Shown: in pieces, positions 33,676-46,802 of the stretch
Numbering within the stretch: position 1 is the stretch's first letter
Layout: each line of letters opens with the position of its first letter
NCBI GenBank assembly: GCA_021904315.1
Contig: CM038925.1
Coordinates: 746,501 to 810,500, forward strand
Reading direction: 5' to 3'
DNA from: Sphagnum magellanicum
Lineage: Eukaryota > Streptophyta > Sphagnopsida > Sphagnales > Sphagnaceae
Length of the DNA stretch: 64,000 nt
Notes under the pieces: model-generated
What the model saw: only the letters and a program-made list of their open reading frames with translations
Told to the model about the DNA's origin: nothing
The model's database searches: none
Translations under genes and position numbers: made by a program

Positions 33676-36215
33676 TCCTTGAGACAACTTCTTGTATTTT
33701 ACAATGAAAGCAACATTCCAACTATTGATGAAGAAGGAGAAATTAATGTAAGGAAGGAAAAATATACTTTCTAGAAAAGGAAGTAAAATGTTGGACATTA
33801 TGATCAATCAATGTCAAGGATTAATAAATTGTTATCCTATGAGTCTATTCAGAATGTGAATTCCATGTTATGTTGCACATGAAATTATTATTAACATTGT
33901 TTTCGTGAGAATATGATGTTGTTGAGAGAAGAGTTTTGGGGTTTGTTCTTTGAAGAGCATAAAGTGTGTGTCATGGATATTCTAAGAAGGTTGTATGTGA
34001 AGACAAACATGAAGCAACAAAAATTTATCACGATTCAAGAAATAAACATCTATGAAATGACATGGTATAAGATCGTTGGATTGTCTAGATCAACATACAT
34101 GTTATACAAAGCAAATTCCAAGTGAGGATGTAGATTTTTACCTCATGGAAGCAAAAGCTCACATAAATTTTAAATTCCAACCAAGTAAGTAGAGTCAAAT
34201 GTTTAATTGTTAATTGATTTGAATGCTAACAAAATGGTGCATCAATTGAAAGGAATCAAAAAGTATAAACAAGATGTTTGATGGTTATTACCTGATACAT
34301 GGAAGATCCTTTGAGAACAAGTGATCAAGTTAATGTTAATGTATAGAAATTAAAGGAACATGTGAATATGATGTATTTTTTTGAGTTTAGTTTTCAACAT
34401 CTAAAATTATGATGTGTTTTTTAATTTGATCATTTTTTTGGATTGCATTTTTGTAAATCAATAAGGAGTTAAGCATTGGAGGTATTTTGCAATCTGTGAT
34501 GAGTAGGTTGAGGAAGAAATGCCACCTCAATGTTGATGTAAGAAAAAAAAGTTTTGTTTTTGCAAAATGTATTGTGTATGAATCACTAAAGGATTTAATA
34601 TCAAAATTGGAAAAGAACATCAGTGATGCGAAAGAATATGAACTGAAGTTGAGAAAACACCTCTTACATTAAGAGTTATGCAAAAGCTTGTACCAAATTT
34701 GGAGGTCCAAGTTTGTGTGGTCCAAAAATGCATTCCTATGCATTATCATGACAAAATGGATCATGTAAAAACTGCACTCCCAAGGTTACAAGTGGCGAAC
34801 AAATGATTTGTGGGCTTGGACAATTGCCCATTACGTTGATGAATATGATAGCCCATGGTCATGGCAATGAGAGATATGCGCAATATTCCAATGAGTTGTG
34901 GCCTAATGATCCCAATTTTACAATTGGGTCATTGTTGTGGCTTCTTTGAACTTTGGAGAAAACTCTAGCTTGTGAATCCAAAATGTTATTTGAACTCCCT
35001 AGAACGCACTTTTCACATGTCTTTTGCAAGGAAAATCTTGTTGTATAATTGAATTAAAGACACCAAGTGAAAGTGTGGGCCCCAAACCATTGCCAAAAAA
35101 ATTCTTGCTTCAACTGGATAACTATGAAGGACAATAAAAATAGGTATTTGTTAACATTTCTTTCATTGTTGATGACTAGGGAAGTGTTTGAGGAGGTTAA
35201 GTTAGGATTCCTTGTGGTTGGTCATACACATGAAGATATTGATGGATGTTTTGGATATTTGTCGAAAAAGTTGAAAAAATAGAATAATTATATTTTGGCA
35301 AATTTGATAAAGGCTTTCATGGTCTTGCAAGAAAGACCTTTCATTTTGCAATTGATTCAAGAAATTATAGGTTCTAAAACTTGGGTCATTAGTGTTTAAA
35401 AGATGGTCTGGAAACTTTGGTAGGGCATATTAATATGCACCTTTTTAAATTTTTTGTGGATTTGTATAGCTAGCCTATGATGCAATATAAAGTTTCATTA
35501 ATCAATAGCATTTGGAGTCCCACATAGGGGCCTCCAATCTAATTATGGAAAACTAATGCGGATGGATTTCTAAAGTTGCCTATTGGGGTTCCTAGCCCTA
35601 TTCTATATCGCCCAGTTTGGGGCCATGTTGCATTGAGGTTAGTGGAGAAGAAGAAGTTTATTAGTCTTGGACTATCTATCTAAATACGTGGAATTCTAGA
35701 AACAAGGCATTGAACAAAGCGCAACTTATGTGATGAAGATGAATCCATATGTGTATTACTATGAGGATATTTTATTACATTTTTCAAAACCTTTACCTAT
35801 TCAAGGGTGCATTGTTTTGGAGGGCTTTTGGCCTTCCAACAATTGGAAGTTGAATTATGTGAAAATTCAATTGTTGTCCATGATGTCGATTGTTGATTCA
35901 AAAAATCTAGTCATTCGTCCTTATTATGGGCCCAAGAAATTAAAGTTGGTTCCCACACATACCCTATTTAGAAATCTCAACAATGGAGATTTTGTTCTCG
36001 TGAAGTTTCATGATCTTCTCCTTGTCCCTACTTGGTTGGGGAAAACACAAAGTGATGTTGTCAAGGATGATCAAAATGAACTTCAAAATAGTGAGGGTGC
36101 AATGGTGGGTCCCAATGAAAATAGGGTCAAATTTGGATGAACGACATTTGTACAAAGATAGTTGGAATCATTACAATAAAAGGTGTCCCTGTACACTAAG
36201 TGATTTCATTGGATT
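33676..36215 (+). pseudogene. Decayed gene (DUF7869-like family), main part
   Basis: Plus-strand pieces give landmarks in family order. FRENMMLLREEFWGLFFEEH followed by FITIQEINIYEMTWYKIVGL and SRSTYMLYK (33.9-34.13 kb) come first. Then, near 35.07-35.28 kb, MKDNKNRYLLTFLSLLMTRE and GFLVVGHTHEDIDGCFGYL. Next, LPIGVPSPILYRPVW (near 35.57 kb), and NPYVYYYEDILLHFSKPLPI, VLEGFWPSNNW and NGDFVLVKFHDLLLVPTWLG (35.7-36.05 kb). I recall this set, especially GHTHEDIDG and EGFWPxxNW, from plant proteins labelled DUF7869. Function is unknown and it is probably transposon-borne. Multiple stops and shifts interrupt it, and the gypsy element split it from its upstream part. Sure about decay, fairly sure about the family, not about its role. 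Confidence 0.65.
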
Positions 36216-36246
36216 TTGAGTCAATTCACTGGTTGTAGTGAATAGG

Positions 36247-36275
36247 ACTAGTGAAGACGCAGTGAATTCACTAGT
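36247..36275. repeat. Short inverted repeat after the relic
   Basis: ACTAGTGAA, 11 bases, TTCACTAGT. The arms are perfect 9-mers just beyond the end of the coding relic, with further TAGTGAAT and ATTCACT words nearby (36220-36310). Could be a fold-back in the old 3' region. Confidence 0.55.
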
Positions 36276-36309
36276 CTAATGAATGAGGATTAATGAATTG
36301 CACCCACAT

Positions 36310-37050
36310 TTTGTAGTAGTGAATGGCAAGTGGAAATGTAATTTGGTAGATCCAAAATAGTGGTTTGAAAATGTAAATGTTCTTTTTTCTTTTCCTTCAC
36401 ATAAAAATATGACAAACAAAAGTCAAATTACTATTCTTAATAGTTGTTCTTCTCAAGCAAAAGCAAATCTAAAGGCTGTTAATGCATTTAGTAATTTGTA
36501 AAATATGTTTGTGTTATTTAATGAATTTAGTTATAATATATCAAATTATTCATAATTCTTTTTGAGTATCCATAATTAGTAACAATCTATTGATTTTAAT
36601 TCATTGCTAGCATTGGTGTCTTTTAATGTGTGAAAATTTTGATAATTATGTTTTAAGTGAAGTTCAAAATTGGACTTCTAATTCTTTGCTTTTCAAACCA
36701 AATTTTCTACTTGGTTGCACATGGTGGCCATAAAATGGTACATAAAATTGTAATATACTAAAAAATGTTTCATTATGAGCACCATTTTTGGATTTGTAGA
36801 TAGGCATGGTAGATAAGTGTGGTAGATATGCATGGATTCATGGATAGGCACAATTGCCTTTTTCTAAAACTCAATGGATTGAGTTTCTTTTTGTGATTAT
36901 TGGCTATACTATCAACACATTTTTATTATTTTTATTTGATGTATCGTCTAACAATGGAATAATAAATTGTTGTGTTTTTGTGTTTGATGAAGTGTAATTT
37001 TGTTCTTCATAGTCATGATTAGTGATCTTTGTTATTGCACATGAACCCTG
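36310..37050. other. No gene recognised
   Basis: A+T-rich sequence between the DUF7869-like relic and the sparse palindromes. Nothing identified. Confidence 0.35.
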
Positions 37051-37054
37051 ATCT

Positions 37055-37735
37055 CTAATGGCCACTACGCATCTATTTTTTCATTTCATGACATTGATTC
37101 CAAATTTATTATGAGTTTTTGTATTTTTGGGTTCTTTTGTGTTGGATGTGGCATATTTTAAAGCAATGTTTTGATCAACAAAAATAATGTGTGGTATTAA
37201 TGTGCTACTAAGGAATTTGTTTATTGTAAAAAAATGTGTGTGTATATTTTTAGTTACTAGCTATTGATATTTTTTTTGGGATTTTAACCTTAATCCTTGG
37301 TGGTCACCAAGCGCCTACTTTTCTCTTTCATGGTATGGGTAACAACTTTGGATCCATAGACATTATTACGATTGATTAATTGGCACATGTTGTGCCTAGT
37401 TTATTAATTTAGTAAATAGAATTAAATTTTTTTATTATGAATAGGAGTACAATGGGACTTCCAACCTTGATAATGAATAACCTATAATTTTCACTTGGTG
37501 GGCACTAAGCAAAATACTCTTTTCATCATATGAATATACTCATTTTGAAATTAACATATTATATTTGTTATTCGTTTCATGTCCCTTAATGAATTAAAAA
37601 CAATGATTGAAAATGTTGTAGAAAGAAATTGGTATGAATTCTTTTGAGATTCAATGTATACATGGATGCAATATTGTTCTTTTTACTTGAATGTAAGGTT
37701 ACATTTCTTAAATCTGGTGGTGACTATGTAGAAAT
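37055..37735. repeat. Sparse palindromic repeats C, about 190-240 bp apart
   Basis: Four cores resemble those of arrays A and B: TAATGGCCACTACGC near 37060, CTTGGTGGTCACCAAG at 37296-37311 (perfect 7-bp arms), CACTTGGTGGGCACTAAGC near 37492 and CTGGTGGTGACTATG near 37717. Several are followed by CTTTTCAT-type text. They lie downstream of the plus-strand relic, on the side opposite array B. Relationship to A and B is by core shape only. Confidence 0.45.
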
Positions 37736-37759
37736 CATACCATCCACCAAGTTGGGTAA

Positions 37760-40700
37760 AGTCCTAGATTAACAATTTAGTCCTAAATTAATTAAATATG
37801 TGTTAACAAGAATTTTTGGAAAATCTTGGTTTTTTTATTATGAAAATTCATTTTCTTCTATAGTTTGTGGAAGATGTATGGTTGAAGATTTTTGGCATCC
37901 AATTATGTGCTTAAATAGTGTTCCCTTCCAAAAAGTTGTTTTCACAAATGTTATTTGAATTGATGAAAATATGCAAATAATTATATGTCCTACTAACCTT
38001 AGTAAAATGTAATTTTATAGCAATAAATTTTAATTTGTGGTTAAGGAAGAAGATATGAGTTTGGAGGAAAATGTCCAGAGCAATTATTTTGGCCATGTTT
38101 TTTTAAAAGCATGTCAATGTGCTACAACATATGAATTTTTTTGTAGAAATCTCAAGTTTGTTAAGCTTGCATAATTTGATATACAAAAATGCACAATTTG
38201 GCCAAAAAAATATAAATAGGATACAAACACAACTTGCATTGATTTTAGTTGTTGTCTAAGAAAATTGGACACTCCAATTAAAACAATGTGCATTTTAGTC
38301 CAAAACTTGTAAATACCTTTAAAACTTGAAATTGTTTTTAGATATGTGATTTAGAATAATGGTGTTGAATGTTGGACTTTGTATGAAAGTTTGCTAGCAA
38401 AATTATTATATTTCAAAAAAAATTGCAATTTTGAAAGGATATTGTCCTTTGTTATCGTAAACATATTATTATGAAAATGACCCCTAAAGTGCCACCTCTT
38501 CTTACATGAAAAGTTTCTCAAATAACTGTTAATTATATTTTTCCTATTATTACTTGTGTTTTGAACCAACCTCATGGTCATTGATTGCTTAGTGATGTAT
38601 TGCAATATGCCATAGTAATGAACTTAAAAATTAAAAAAACTTGAAATCCCATTAACCTTGGACAATATGATGAATGATGATGTTGGAATTGCTTAGGAAT
38701 TGACCTTACTTACTTTTAACATAAAAGTTTGTAATGTTTTGGATTCATTGCTTTCATTCTCAAGGAGGCATGAAGAAAAAAAAACACATAATATAATATC
38801 CTTGATGTTGGACCCTACATTTAAAAGTGATCCTCTAGTATCCTCTATTATTTGTCATGAGCAAGTGGGGTATTGCTGAAAATTATGATAGGAAGTTTTT
38901 GTATCCTATGCTTTTGAAATGTCATTATCATTTACATCCACTGCTAGAATTTTAAAATGATTTTGTAAATCAAAACATTAATGAGGATTATAATTTGGAT
39001 ATTTTTTTACAAATTTCCAGCACAATTGAATTGTCAAAAAACTAGTTAATATAAAACTTTTGACTTTCAAATAATACCAAACAAATGTCAAAGATATTGT
39101 TAACTAAGGTAGTTACAAGGAGGAAAGTAATTAGTTGAGGAACATATGTAGTAAATATATTTTGAATTCAAATTTTAAAGGGAAGACTTGGATATACTTC
39201 CTTTCACATTTTGATTTTAGACATTAGCACATTATGCAAAGTTTTTGGTTACTATTTTTTTGACATGTTGCACACATTGGAATTGTTAATGAAAAAAAGA
39301 AATTCATATATTGATTATTTTGGTATTAAAAAAAATGCAGATACAACAAATAGGTAGAGAAAATAAAAGTTTAATTTTGAATTGTGTACATTATGTAAAT
39401 TTTTCATATTATTTTGTTAGAAATACATTTTGATTTTATGTTTGAATTTTTATAGATTAAATGATAAATTATTAGTCCTTACCATTTAATGACCATCCCC
39501 AAGATGAATTCAAAAAAAGAAATCAAGATTTCAATGACTTGTTATTGATTTTGTTATTTAAAAAAATAGATAGGACAATGTGAGAGGAAGTTTGTTTTTT
39601 TTCACAAATTTTTATTGATTAGTTTCTTTTAATACAAAAACTTGAGTGGGGTAGCTATTGTAAAGGTTTGAGTTTCAAAAAAAAAGTTATAAAAAAAACA
39701 ACGAATGTAGAAAAAACATGTTTTGAATGGTGACCCAAAGTTTGTAGAGGTAAATGGATCAAGCAACAAATTAAAAGATGATGAAAAACAAATGCATTAG
39801 GAATCAATGAAATTTTCACAATGAAATGGGTGTAACATATTATATAATATCTACCAATTCAATAAAAAATCGACTTATAGGGTACAAGACACCTTCAACA
39901 AAACATCGGAGACCATAAGAAACATCAACTTGGAGAGCACATAGGTGATCCAAGAACTAAGATCATTACTCCTTGAAGGAAACACAACTAGTAATCAACC
40001 CAAGTGTTTGGGAAAAAAATGCAATTAGGACCACACCTATAAGTTTAAAACAATGGGTGCAAAGGATAATAGAAAAAATTTGTAATCCTTTAAGCACTAG
40101 AATATGCATAATTAAAAGTATGTTCAACATAGTTTTATAGAAGAATAAAAACATCATGATCTTGGTTATTACCAAGTGGTCACCTTTCTTGATGATTAGG
40201 TAATCTGTTTCATCTTCATATTAATAACCACTAAAAAAGTGGGAAGAATACTTCAACAATGATAAGGTTGGACAAGTAATGCCATTGATCCTAGAGTTTC
40301 AACCACATGATGAATACTTGGAGGAATAATCATATGTGATTGAAGTACTATATTAGCATAAAAAACTAGAACTTTAGTTGGAACATGATACTCAATTTGT
40401 ATTTATCTATAAACCATGAGAAATTGTGGAAACTACTAGATATGGATTACAAACTAAAAAATAAATGATGAAGCATGGTCAATAAATAATGGTTTAGTCT
40501 AAAAAATGGCTAGAACAAAAGGTTTCATTGTGTGGTTCATGTACCAAGACCTATGCCCAACAAATGAAATTATTATCAATAGGAGGGACAAAACAAAGCT
40601 TTGCAAATCATGTTACAAGCATTATTTAAAACAAATTAAGCATGGAAAAACCACAACATTGGGAAGTTGTGCAAAGAAACTTGAGTGGTACTATGCATAA

Positions 40701-42655
40701 TCTAAATTTGAACTATTCAATACATAAGAAATGGTGGGGAATTGTGAAGAAAATCAACTATGGTCTAAATTCCTTGACCATCATTTCATCCATATTTTGT
40801 TCATAACCGAATGCAATTGATTATTATTCTAACAAGGATGGGATACACTAGAACAAATCCTATTCAACATATCATTCCAATTATGCTTACAATTTGGGCA
40901 ACCTAAACAATGACAACCTGAAGTGAAATATATAACATTATAAATGTTTACATTGGAGTGTCACAAAATGTATAGATGCTTAAACCATTATGAAGATAAA
41001 CAAAGTGTTAAGGCCACCTAATGAACTACTAGGTTTTGGAAATAATAAAATGGGAGTAGAGAAAGAATCTTTTTCTCCTTAGATAAGCAAAAAGCTAAAA
41101 TAGAAATTGAGTATGCAAATTAGTGGGACAAACTCATAAAATTTCTATGGAAACAAATATGAAGCAAATACAAGTAAAACAGACCTTACAAATAAAAAAT
41201 ACTTGTAGCATACAAAGAGAAAACAACTAGTAAAAATTCTACATACAAAAGTATGACAAAACATTATTTTACTCCAAACACCTCTTGTACAATCCTTGAA
41301 GGCACAAAGCTTTAAGTACCTTAAAAAAACTACATTTCTATGTGTCTTTTATGAAATTTTTTTTGCAAAGAATTATTATTCATACAAGTTTACCTATTTA
41401 TATTACCAAATTGAAGATTTAATGATAAATTATCCAATTGTAAAAATCAAATTGTAAATTGTAAATTTTCAATTCCTTACAACTACAATCCATACAATAA
41501 TTATAGAAATATAAGATTTGAATGGTAATATTTATTTCTAATAAATATAATTATTAAAATAAAATATAAAATACTTGGGGTTTTTCTTTCCATTTTGAAA
41601 TGTAGCTGAAATGGCAATCATGCATATCTTGATTTAATTAGATTTGGCTACATACCAAATATGAATGGTAAAAAACAAAATCATTTTACATCCTTGGCTA
41701 CCTACTAAAACTTATCATTGAATTTTGGTAAAATAAGGCCCTATTCAGATGATGAAGTTTTATATTCATAGGTTTTTTTCCCATTTCAATCTAGTGTGAG
41801 CTTTAAGGCGAATTGTTATTTTTTTCATTCATTTGTATGGATGGGTTGATAATTTGTTGCAAATTGTTTCCAACATTTTGGAATGTATTATTGTTTGTCC
41901 TCCCAACATCCCTTTGATTGGTTACTCCAAGCTCATAGTAAAAACTTAACTAGATGCCCAAAATAATCCACGATTACAAACATTTTCATCTAGTGACATA
42001 TTTGTAAGTGTCCAATCAATTTGTGTATTTATTGTTATCATGAAAGTTGTTGGATGTGTATTGGACTGTTTACATGGGAATAATGAACTTAAAATGTTTA
42101 CAAATGGAAAAATGACTCCAAAGGCCAAAACAACTACATATGTTCGAACAACCACAAAATCTATTTACAAATCTTGTGTTAAATTCTTATGAAAAATCAT
42201 GCACACAAAATTCTCACAATGTCTTCATTTACAATACACTATTCTTGGATCCAAACTAATTTATTCCCCCCATAGGTTTTACCTTTGTTGGTTTTATTTT
42301 TAATTTTATGAAAGGATATTCCACCTCATTTATGATACTAGAAATGACCATTTGTGTCAATGTCAATATAAAAATTGGATTGTTATACATACTTAACTTT
42401 TCCCATTTAAATATTAAATTGGGTAAAACAATAACTATTTGTTCATACATTAATTATTTCCTAATTTATAATGTGAACAAAAATTTGGAAAATGTTATCT
42501 TTAGGGTCCCATGTTAGATAATATATTGTATAAAATGTGTTTGTGCAATGAGGCAATTACTATTAGATTATGTGTTGCCAAACAATTACTATGTGAGGTG
42601 TATCTAAAGGGACACACATTAATTGCCTAATGACACAAATAGTTGAGGGACAGTG
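37760..42655. other. No gene recognised
   Basis: 4.9 kb of A+T-rich DNA with only short overlapping frames and no recognisable domain, satellite or LTR. Confidence 0.4.
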
Positions 42656-42659
42656 CTGT

Positions 42660-43990
42660 CTAATGCATTAAAACTGGGAACTGGGTTTTTATCAGGGACC
42701 TACTACATGGAGCATCAAAGAAAACCATTTGAAATGTAAACAACTTTGTGCCATCTGGTGATGTTGATGGATTACCTCGTGAAGTTAAAGTATTAGTAGA
42801 GGCTTGGTGGCATCATTATTGAAAAACATGAATTGTCATAGCAAGAAGGTTAGTAGATCCCTCTTCTTTGACCAGCTTGAACTATTTCCAATGAATGACT
42901 TGCTAACATGGTCAGGACACATTAATGCCTTCTGCTGTGATTTGAACCAAACCCTTCAAGGCACACATGATGCTGGGATTGAAAACAATCCTAACTTGCA
43001 ATTTTCTCATACATCTGAAATATGCATATAGTTTTGGCAGGAAACCTTTCATTGGTTTGCAATTGAGTTGAGGAACGACGATGTTTGGTTTGTTGAAACT
43101 GAAAACTATGTTTTTATCAGGGGCATACTACATGGATTACCTCATGAAGATTAAAAACCCCTCTTCATCAAGGGAACTTCTTCTTGTTGCATGCTTTTTT
43201 TGTTTTTTCTTATGTTATGACAAGTAACTATTGTTGTTTCTGGGACCAATAGATCCCCACAGTTGAGCAGAAGGTCTCACTCCATGAATATGTCCTTTCA
43301 ATGAAACATGCGTAAATTATATCGGGGATAGTTGTATAGGATATATACTGAGGAAATGCCAAGTTTTTTGTATGGGGTTTAACTTTAGCTTGAAAGTGAT
43401 TGGAGTTTGAAACAACCTGATTTTTTAAAAGCTTTCTGTAGCTTTTGCAAGGACAATGGGTTACAGTCAGTCATTCCTGCAGTTGGGAATGCATTAGTGT
43501 GGATTTGACCCTTTCCTTTGACGACCTTGAACTATTTCAGTGAGTGACTTGCCATTGAGGTGATCCAAACACATTAATGGTTTCCTGAGTGAGTTCAACT
43601 AGACTATTCAAGGGGCACATGATGTTGGCATTGAAAAAAATCCCAATGAGGAATTTTCTTGTGTGAATTAAGTTTGGTGTTTTGATAAGAAACCTTTCGC
43701 TAGTCTCCAACTAAGTAGAGGATAGGTCATTGGCAACACATTGAAATTGGGAACTGGGCTTTTATCAAAGGCTTGGTGCATGGAGCATCAAAGATAACTA
43801 TTCGAAATGTGGTTAACTTTGCCATCTAGTGATGTTGGTGGATTACTTTGTGAAGATATCAACAAAGGCTTGGTTGCATCATTCTTGAGAAAACTAAGTA
43901 TATTCCTAACAAGAAGTTTTGTAGATCATAAGTCCACTTTTACTGGCCCCAATTCAATTCAACCTTTGAAAGACACATTTTTAGGTGAGT
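42660..43990 (+). repeat. Internally duplicated gene-like region, about 650-bp period
   Basis: The phrase GAACTGGGTTTTTATCAGGG and what follows (CATGGAGCATCAAAG, GCCATCTGGTGATGTTG, TGGATTAC) occurs at about 42678 and again at about 43750, with a partial copy near 43103. A second block (TTTGACCAGCTTGAACTATTTC ... GGCACACATGATGCTGG) at 42858-43083 recurs at 43510-43726. So the sequence is a diverged tandem duplication of about 650 bp. The first copy has a 75-residue open frame (42804-43031) with NAFCCDLNQTLQGTHDAGI. No known domain was recognised; it may be coding in origin. Confidence 0.7.
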
Positions 43991-44219
43991 GCTAGATGTA
44001 CATCTCTATGTGTGAAGTTCCTTCATATATGTAATGCATAACATAGGAGTAGCTACCATGTTAACTGTCATGTTTTCATATAAAACTCTAAGTATTATTT
44101 GGCATTGTGATGGACATGTTTGAATGTATAATAGGTGTAGCTCGAAATGGTTCCCACATTGAACAAATAGGTACCCCACTTAGCATCAATTTATTATTGG
44201 GCTATGGATGTGTAGTTGA

Positions 44220-46240
44220 ATCCACTTAATTTTTATTAACATTGATTCTTTGCAACAATTATTTTGCAAGTTGAGGGCATTTTCATGGAATAACATAAAT
44301 ATGCATGATTGGAAGCGTATTATCATTCATCTTTCAATCACTAGGGATTTTACAAATGATCTTTGGTTATATGAAGTTGCAAGTTGGTATCTTTTAGATG
44401 TATCCCCTATGTACGTAGGCCTTGGATATAGACATTGTGAAAGCTATTATAGTTTGTTTGACCACTTATTTCTTTTTGGAGGGTTCCCTTGGGGTAATCT
44501 ATGAATTAAGCTCAACAAAAAAATTTGTAGGCAGAAAATCGGACATTAGAGGAATCAAGCTTGGCCCTACATCCGGCCAAAAAAGGTAATATTATTTCAC
44601 ATGTTGTCTTCATCTGCAAAAAAAACATTGTGAGAATAAAATTCTAAAGTTGGAAACACCAGTAAGTTAAATTGACTCTTGAAATCACACATTTAGAACT
44701 ATATTAGGTTCATATGGGAATGAATATGGCATAAAGTGTTCAAGTGCCTTGGTGATAATAAGAAAGTGATTAGGTAGAAGTAGTATTAAAGTTTGTGGAT
44801 CATTGGTTTCTTGTTGTGCAACTAGATAAACTACTTCATGCCTAAATAATCATCAAAATTTGCTATGTGGGTGGTGATTCAGGAAGGCTGGCAAATTTTC
44901 CCTCTTGTTGGGATGGAGTTACAACAATGGAAAGGCTATTGAACATTGTAAAGTTGTTTGCATTGAGTAACAATTGACATTTTAATTCTTGTGGATCTTA
45001 AGGTCTTTGCAGCATGCCACACAAATCTCCAAGAATGTGAGACAAGGGACATCAATAGGCACAATTATGCCTATGACCTTGATTGATATTACTCCAAAGG
45101 TAAGACTTTTGCGACTTGTTTATATTTGGTGAACCAAATAGTTGAATTGGACCCAGGTGCAAAAAAATTCATATTGTAATTGTTTTTTGTTGCAACATAT
45201 AAAGTTATGTGCATTCTTTTATGAGGACCTATCTAAGCCTAAAGTCATTCCATCTTGATGGGTTCACATTGTCTAGTAGGTTGAGAAGTATTCAAGGACG
45301 AAAGTCTGTGCACACTGAATATTTTGAAGGTGATGTATACAGACTTCAAGTACGCATGGGGAGACAGACAAAGATTCGATTTTGCAAGTGCTTACAAGAC
45401 ACAAGAATAATGATACACAATGCTGATAGGCCTTTACTGTTCTGGTGGGGTGGAAAGGAAACATGGACTCCTTCAAATGGCCTAACACATGAAAGAACCT
45501 AGACAATATACTGTCCAAATAGGTGGACTAAAATTCGTTAAGTAGAAACATTAATGGTCGTCATCAAGCATGTGGACCTTCAAATTAATATTGGCTGTTA
45601 TTGTATCATGGGGAAGTGGGGTAATGTTTATGAGTATAGTAGAAGAGAAGGACAATTTCATTATGGATCCATTGTTGGGCACAATGTTGGGAACATGCCC
45701 TATGTGATTGTCATTAGTTTGTGGGTGGCTTATTCATTTCCTTATGCATTTTTTATACAACTAAATGCATATGCTAGCTTCACTCCATATAAACATTAAT
45801 AAAGCAAGACATGATCCATACAAATATTCAATTAGGAAACAAAGGCTCTCCATTAGTCATTCTGTTGCCATGTCAAATATGTCAAATCACCACCACAATT
45901 GTAATATTTGAATTACTCCCTACATTGACAAGGAGTTGCCAATGGCATTATGACCAAGCATGAATACTTGTAGAGAAGGAAGTCCACTAAGTCCGGAGTT
46001 CAAGATGATTGAATATGAGTTTGTGTTCAAATTTCCAGATGTTATGATAATCCTACACAGTTGTTTTCATGTCTTGCCCATGATGTATAGAAAGGTTGGA
46101 GTGTTTTTGAGAGCACAAGTGACCCATAAAAACAATAGCTTCATATGGAGAGTTTGCTTGAATTGCTATAGTGTGAGTTTCCACACCACCAACAATATCG
46201 TTAGGTTACTTTGTGTTGACTGACTAACTACAACTAATGA
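44220..46240 (+). pseudogene. Possible coding relic of unknown family
   Basis: Four plus-strand open stretches follow one another at 44250-44504, 45209-45502, 45554-45799 and 45960-46223. The second reads HTEYFEGDVYRLQVRMGRQT then RIMIHNADRPLLFWWGGKE. Common strand and lengths of 81-97 residues are suggestive, but I recognise no domain and cannot show that they belong together. They follow the duplicated region at 42660-43990 on the same strand and may be its continuation. Confidence 0.25.
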
Positions 46241-46443
46241 GAAACAATGCCCACCTCGTATTGCATACGTCATTGGAAATCAAGTTATGAATCCTAAAGA
46301 AACTATGCCCGTGCAATTGAATTATTTGTCAACATCTCCAACATTAGTATTCTGCCTTAGATAGTTTATAGATTAAGGCAAGTAGGTTTACAGATTAAGG
46401 ATAGGGCTTATGATATGTATCCTCTCAGACACAAGGTATCCAA

Positions 46444-46668
46444 CTAAGTATAGGAGAGGAGGCTTATTGGTTGATGTAAAGGGTAAACCTTGTGGCTTGT
46501 TGGAGTGCGGCCAGGCCTTTCGTTTCTTTGCTCTACAGCTGCCAACTTCCAGGTGCTGATAAGGCCAAGTTTGGACGATAAGAATTGATGGAATCGGTAC
46601 CCGTAATTGCAGGCCGCCCGTACCACAGACGGTATCAAGAAAACTGTAAGGGAGAGAAAAGAAGGCAA
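46444..46668 (-). CDS. Possible exon with signal-peptide-like start, unknown
   Basis: On the minus strand, 74 codons start MPSFLSLTVFLIPSVVRAAC, a hydrophobic run that would fit a secretory or transit signal. A mixed stretch follows, with WKLAAVEQRNERPGRTPT. The segment is clearly richer in G+C than its surroundings. A TATTTAAG box-like word lies about 110 bp upstream on the minus strand (near 46778). An alternative frame over the same bases is also open for more than 80 codons, and CCCTTACAG inside could be a splice acceptor. So the reading is uncertain. No family is recognised. Confidence 0.22.
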   Translation of the reverse strand: MPSFLSLTVFLIPSVVRAACNYGYRFHQFLSSKLGLISTWKLAAVEQRNERPGRTPTSHKVYPLHQPISLLSYT

Positions 46669-46779
46669 AGCAAAGATTCCTCTTTGGTTGACTTTTTAAA
46701 CCAAGGGAGAAAAGAATAATCTTCTTAAGGTCTGTTCACACTTGGTGTTAGGGACTCTAGTGTTGAGTCCCTTAAATAC

Positions 46780-46802
46780 CATTCCCCCCTCGCCCCCCCT
46801 CC
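46780..46802. repeat. C-rich tract
   Basis: CCCCCCTCGCCCCCCCTCC sits in the G+C-richer island. On the minus strand it is a run of G that could form stacked-guanine structures. Confidence 0.6.

Noticed and set aside
40172-40195. ACCAAGTGGTCACC as a further member of the palindrome set
   Set aside because: It is a single occurrence without neighbouring units or matching spacer, so chance cannot be excluded.
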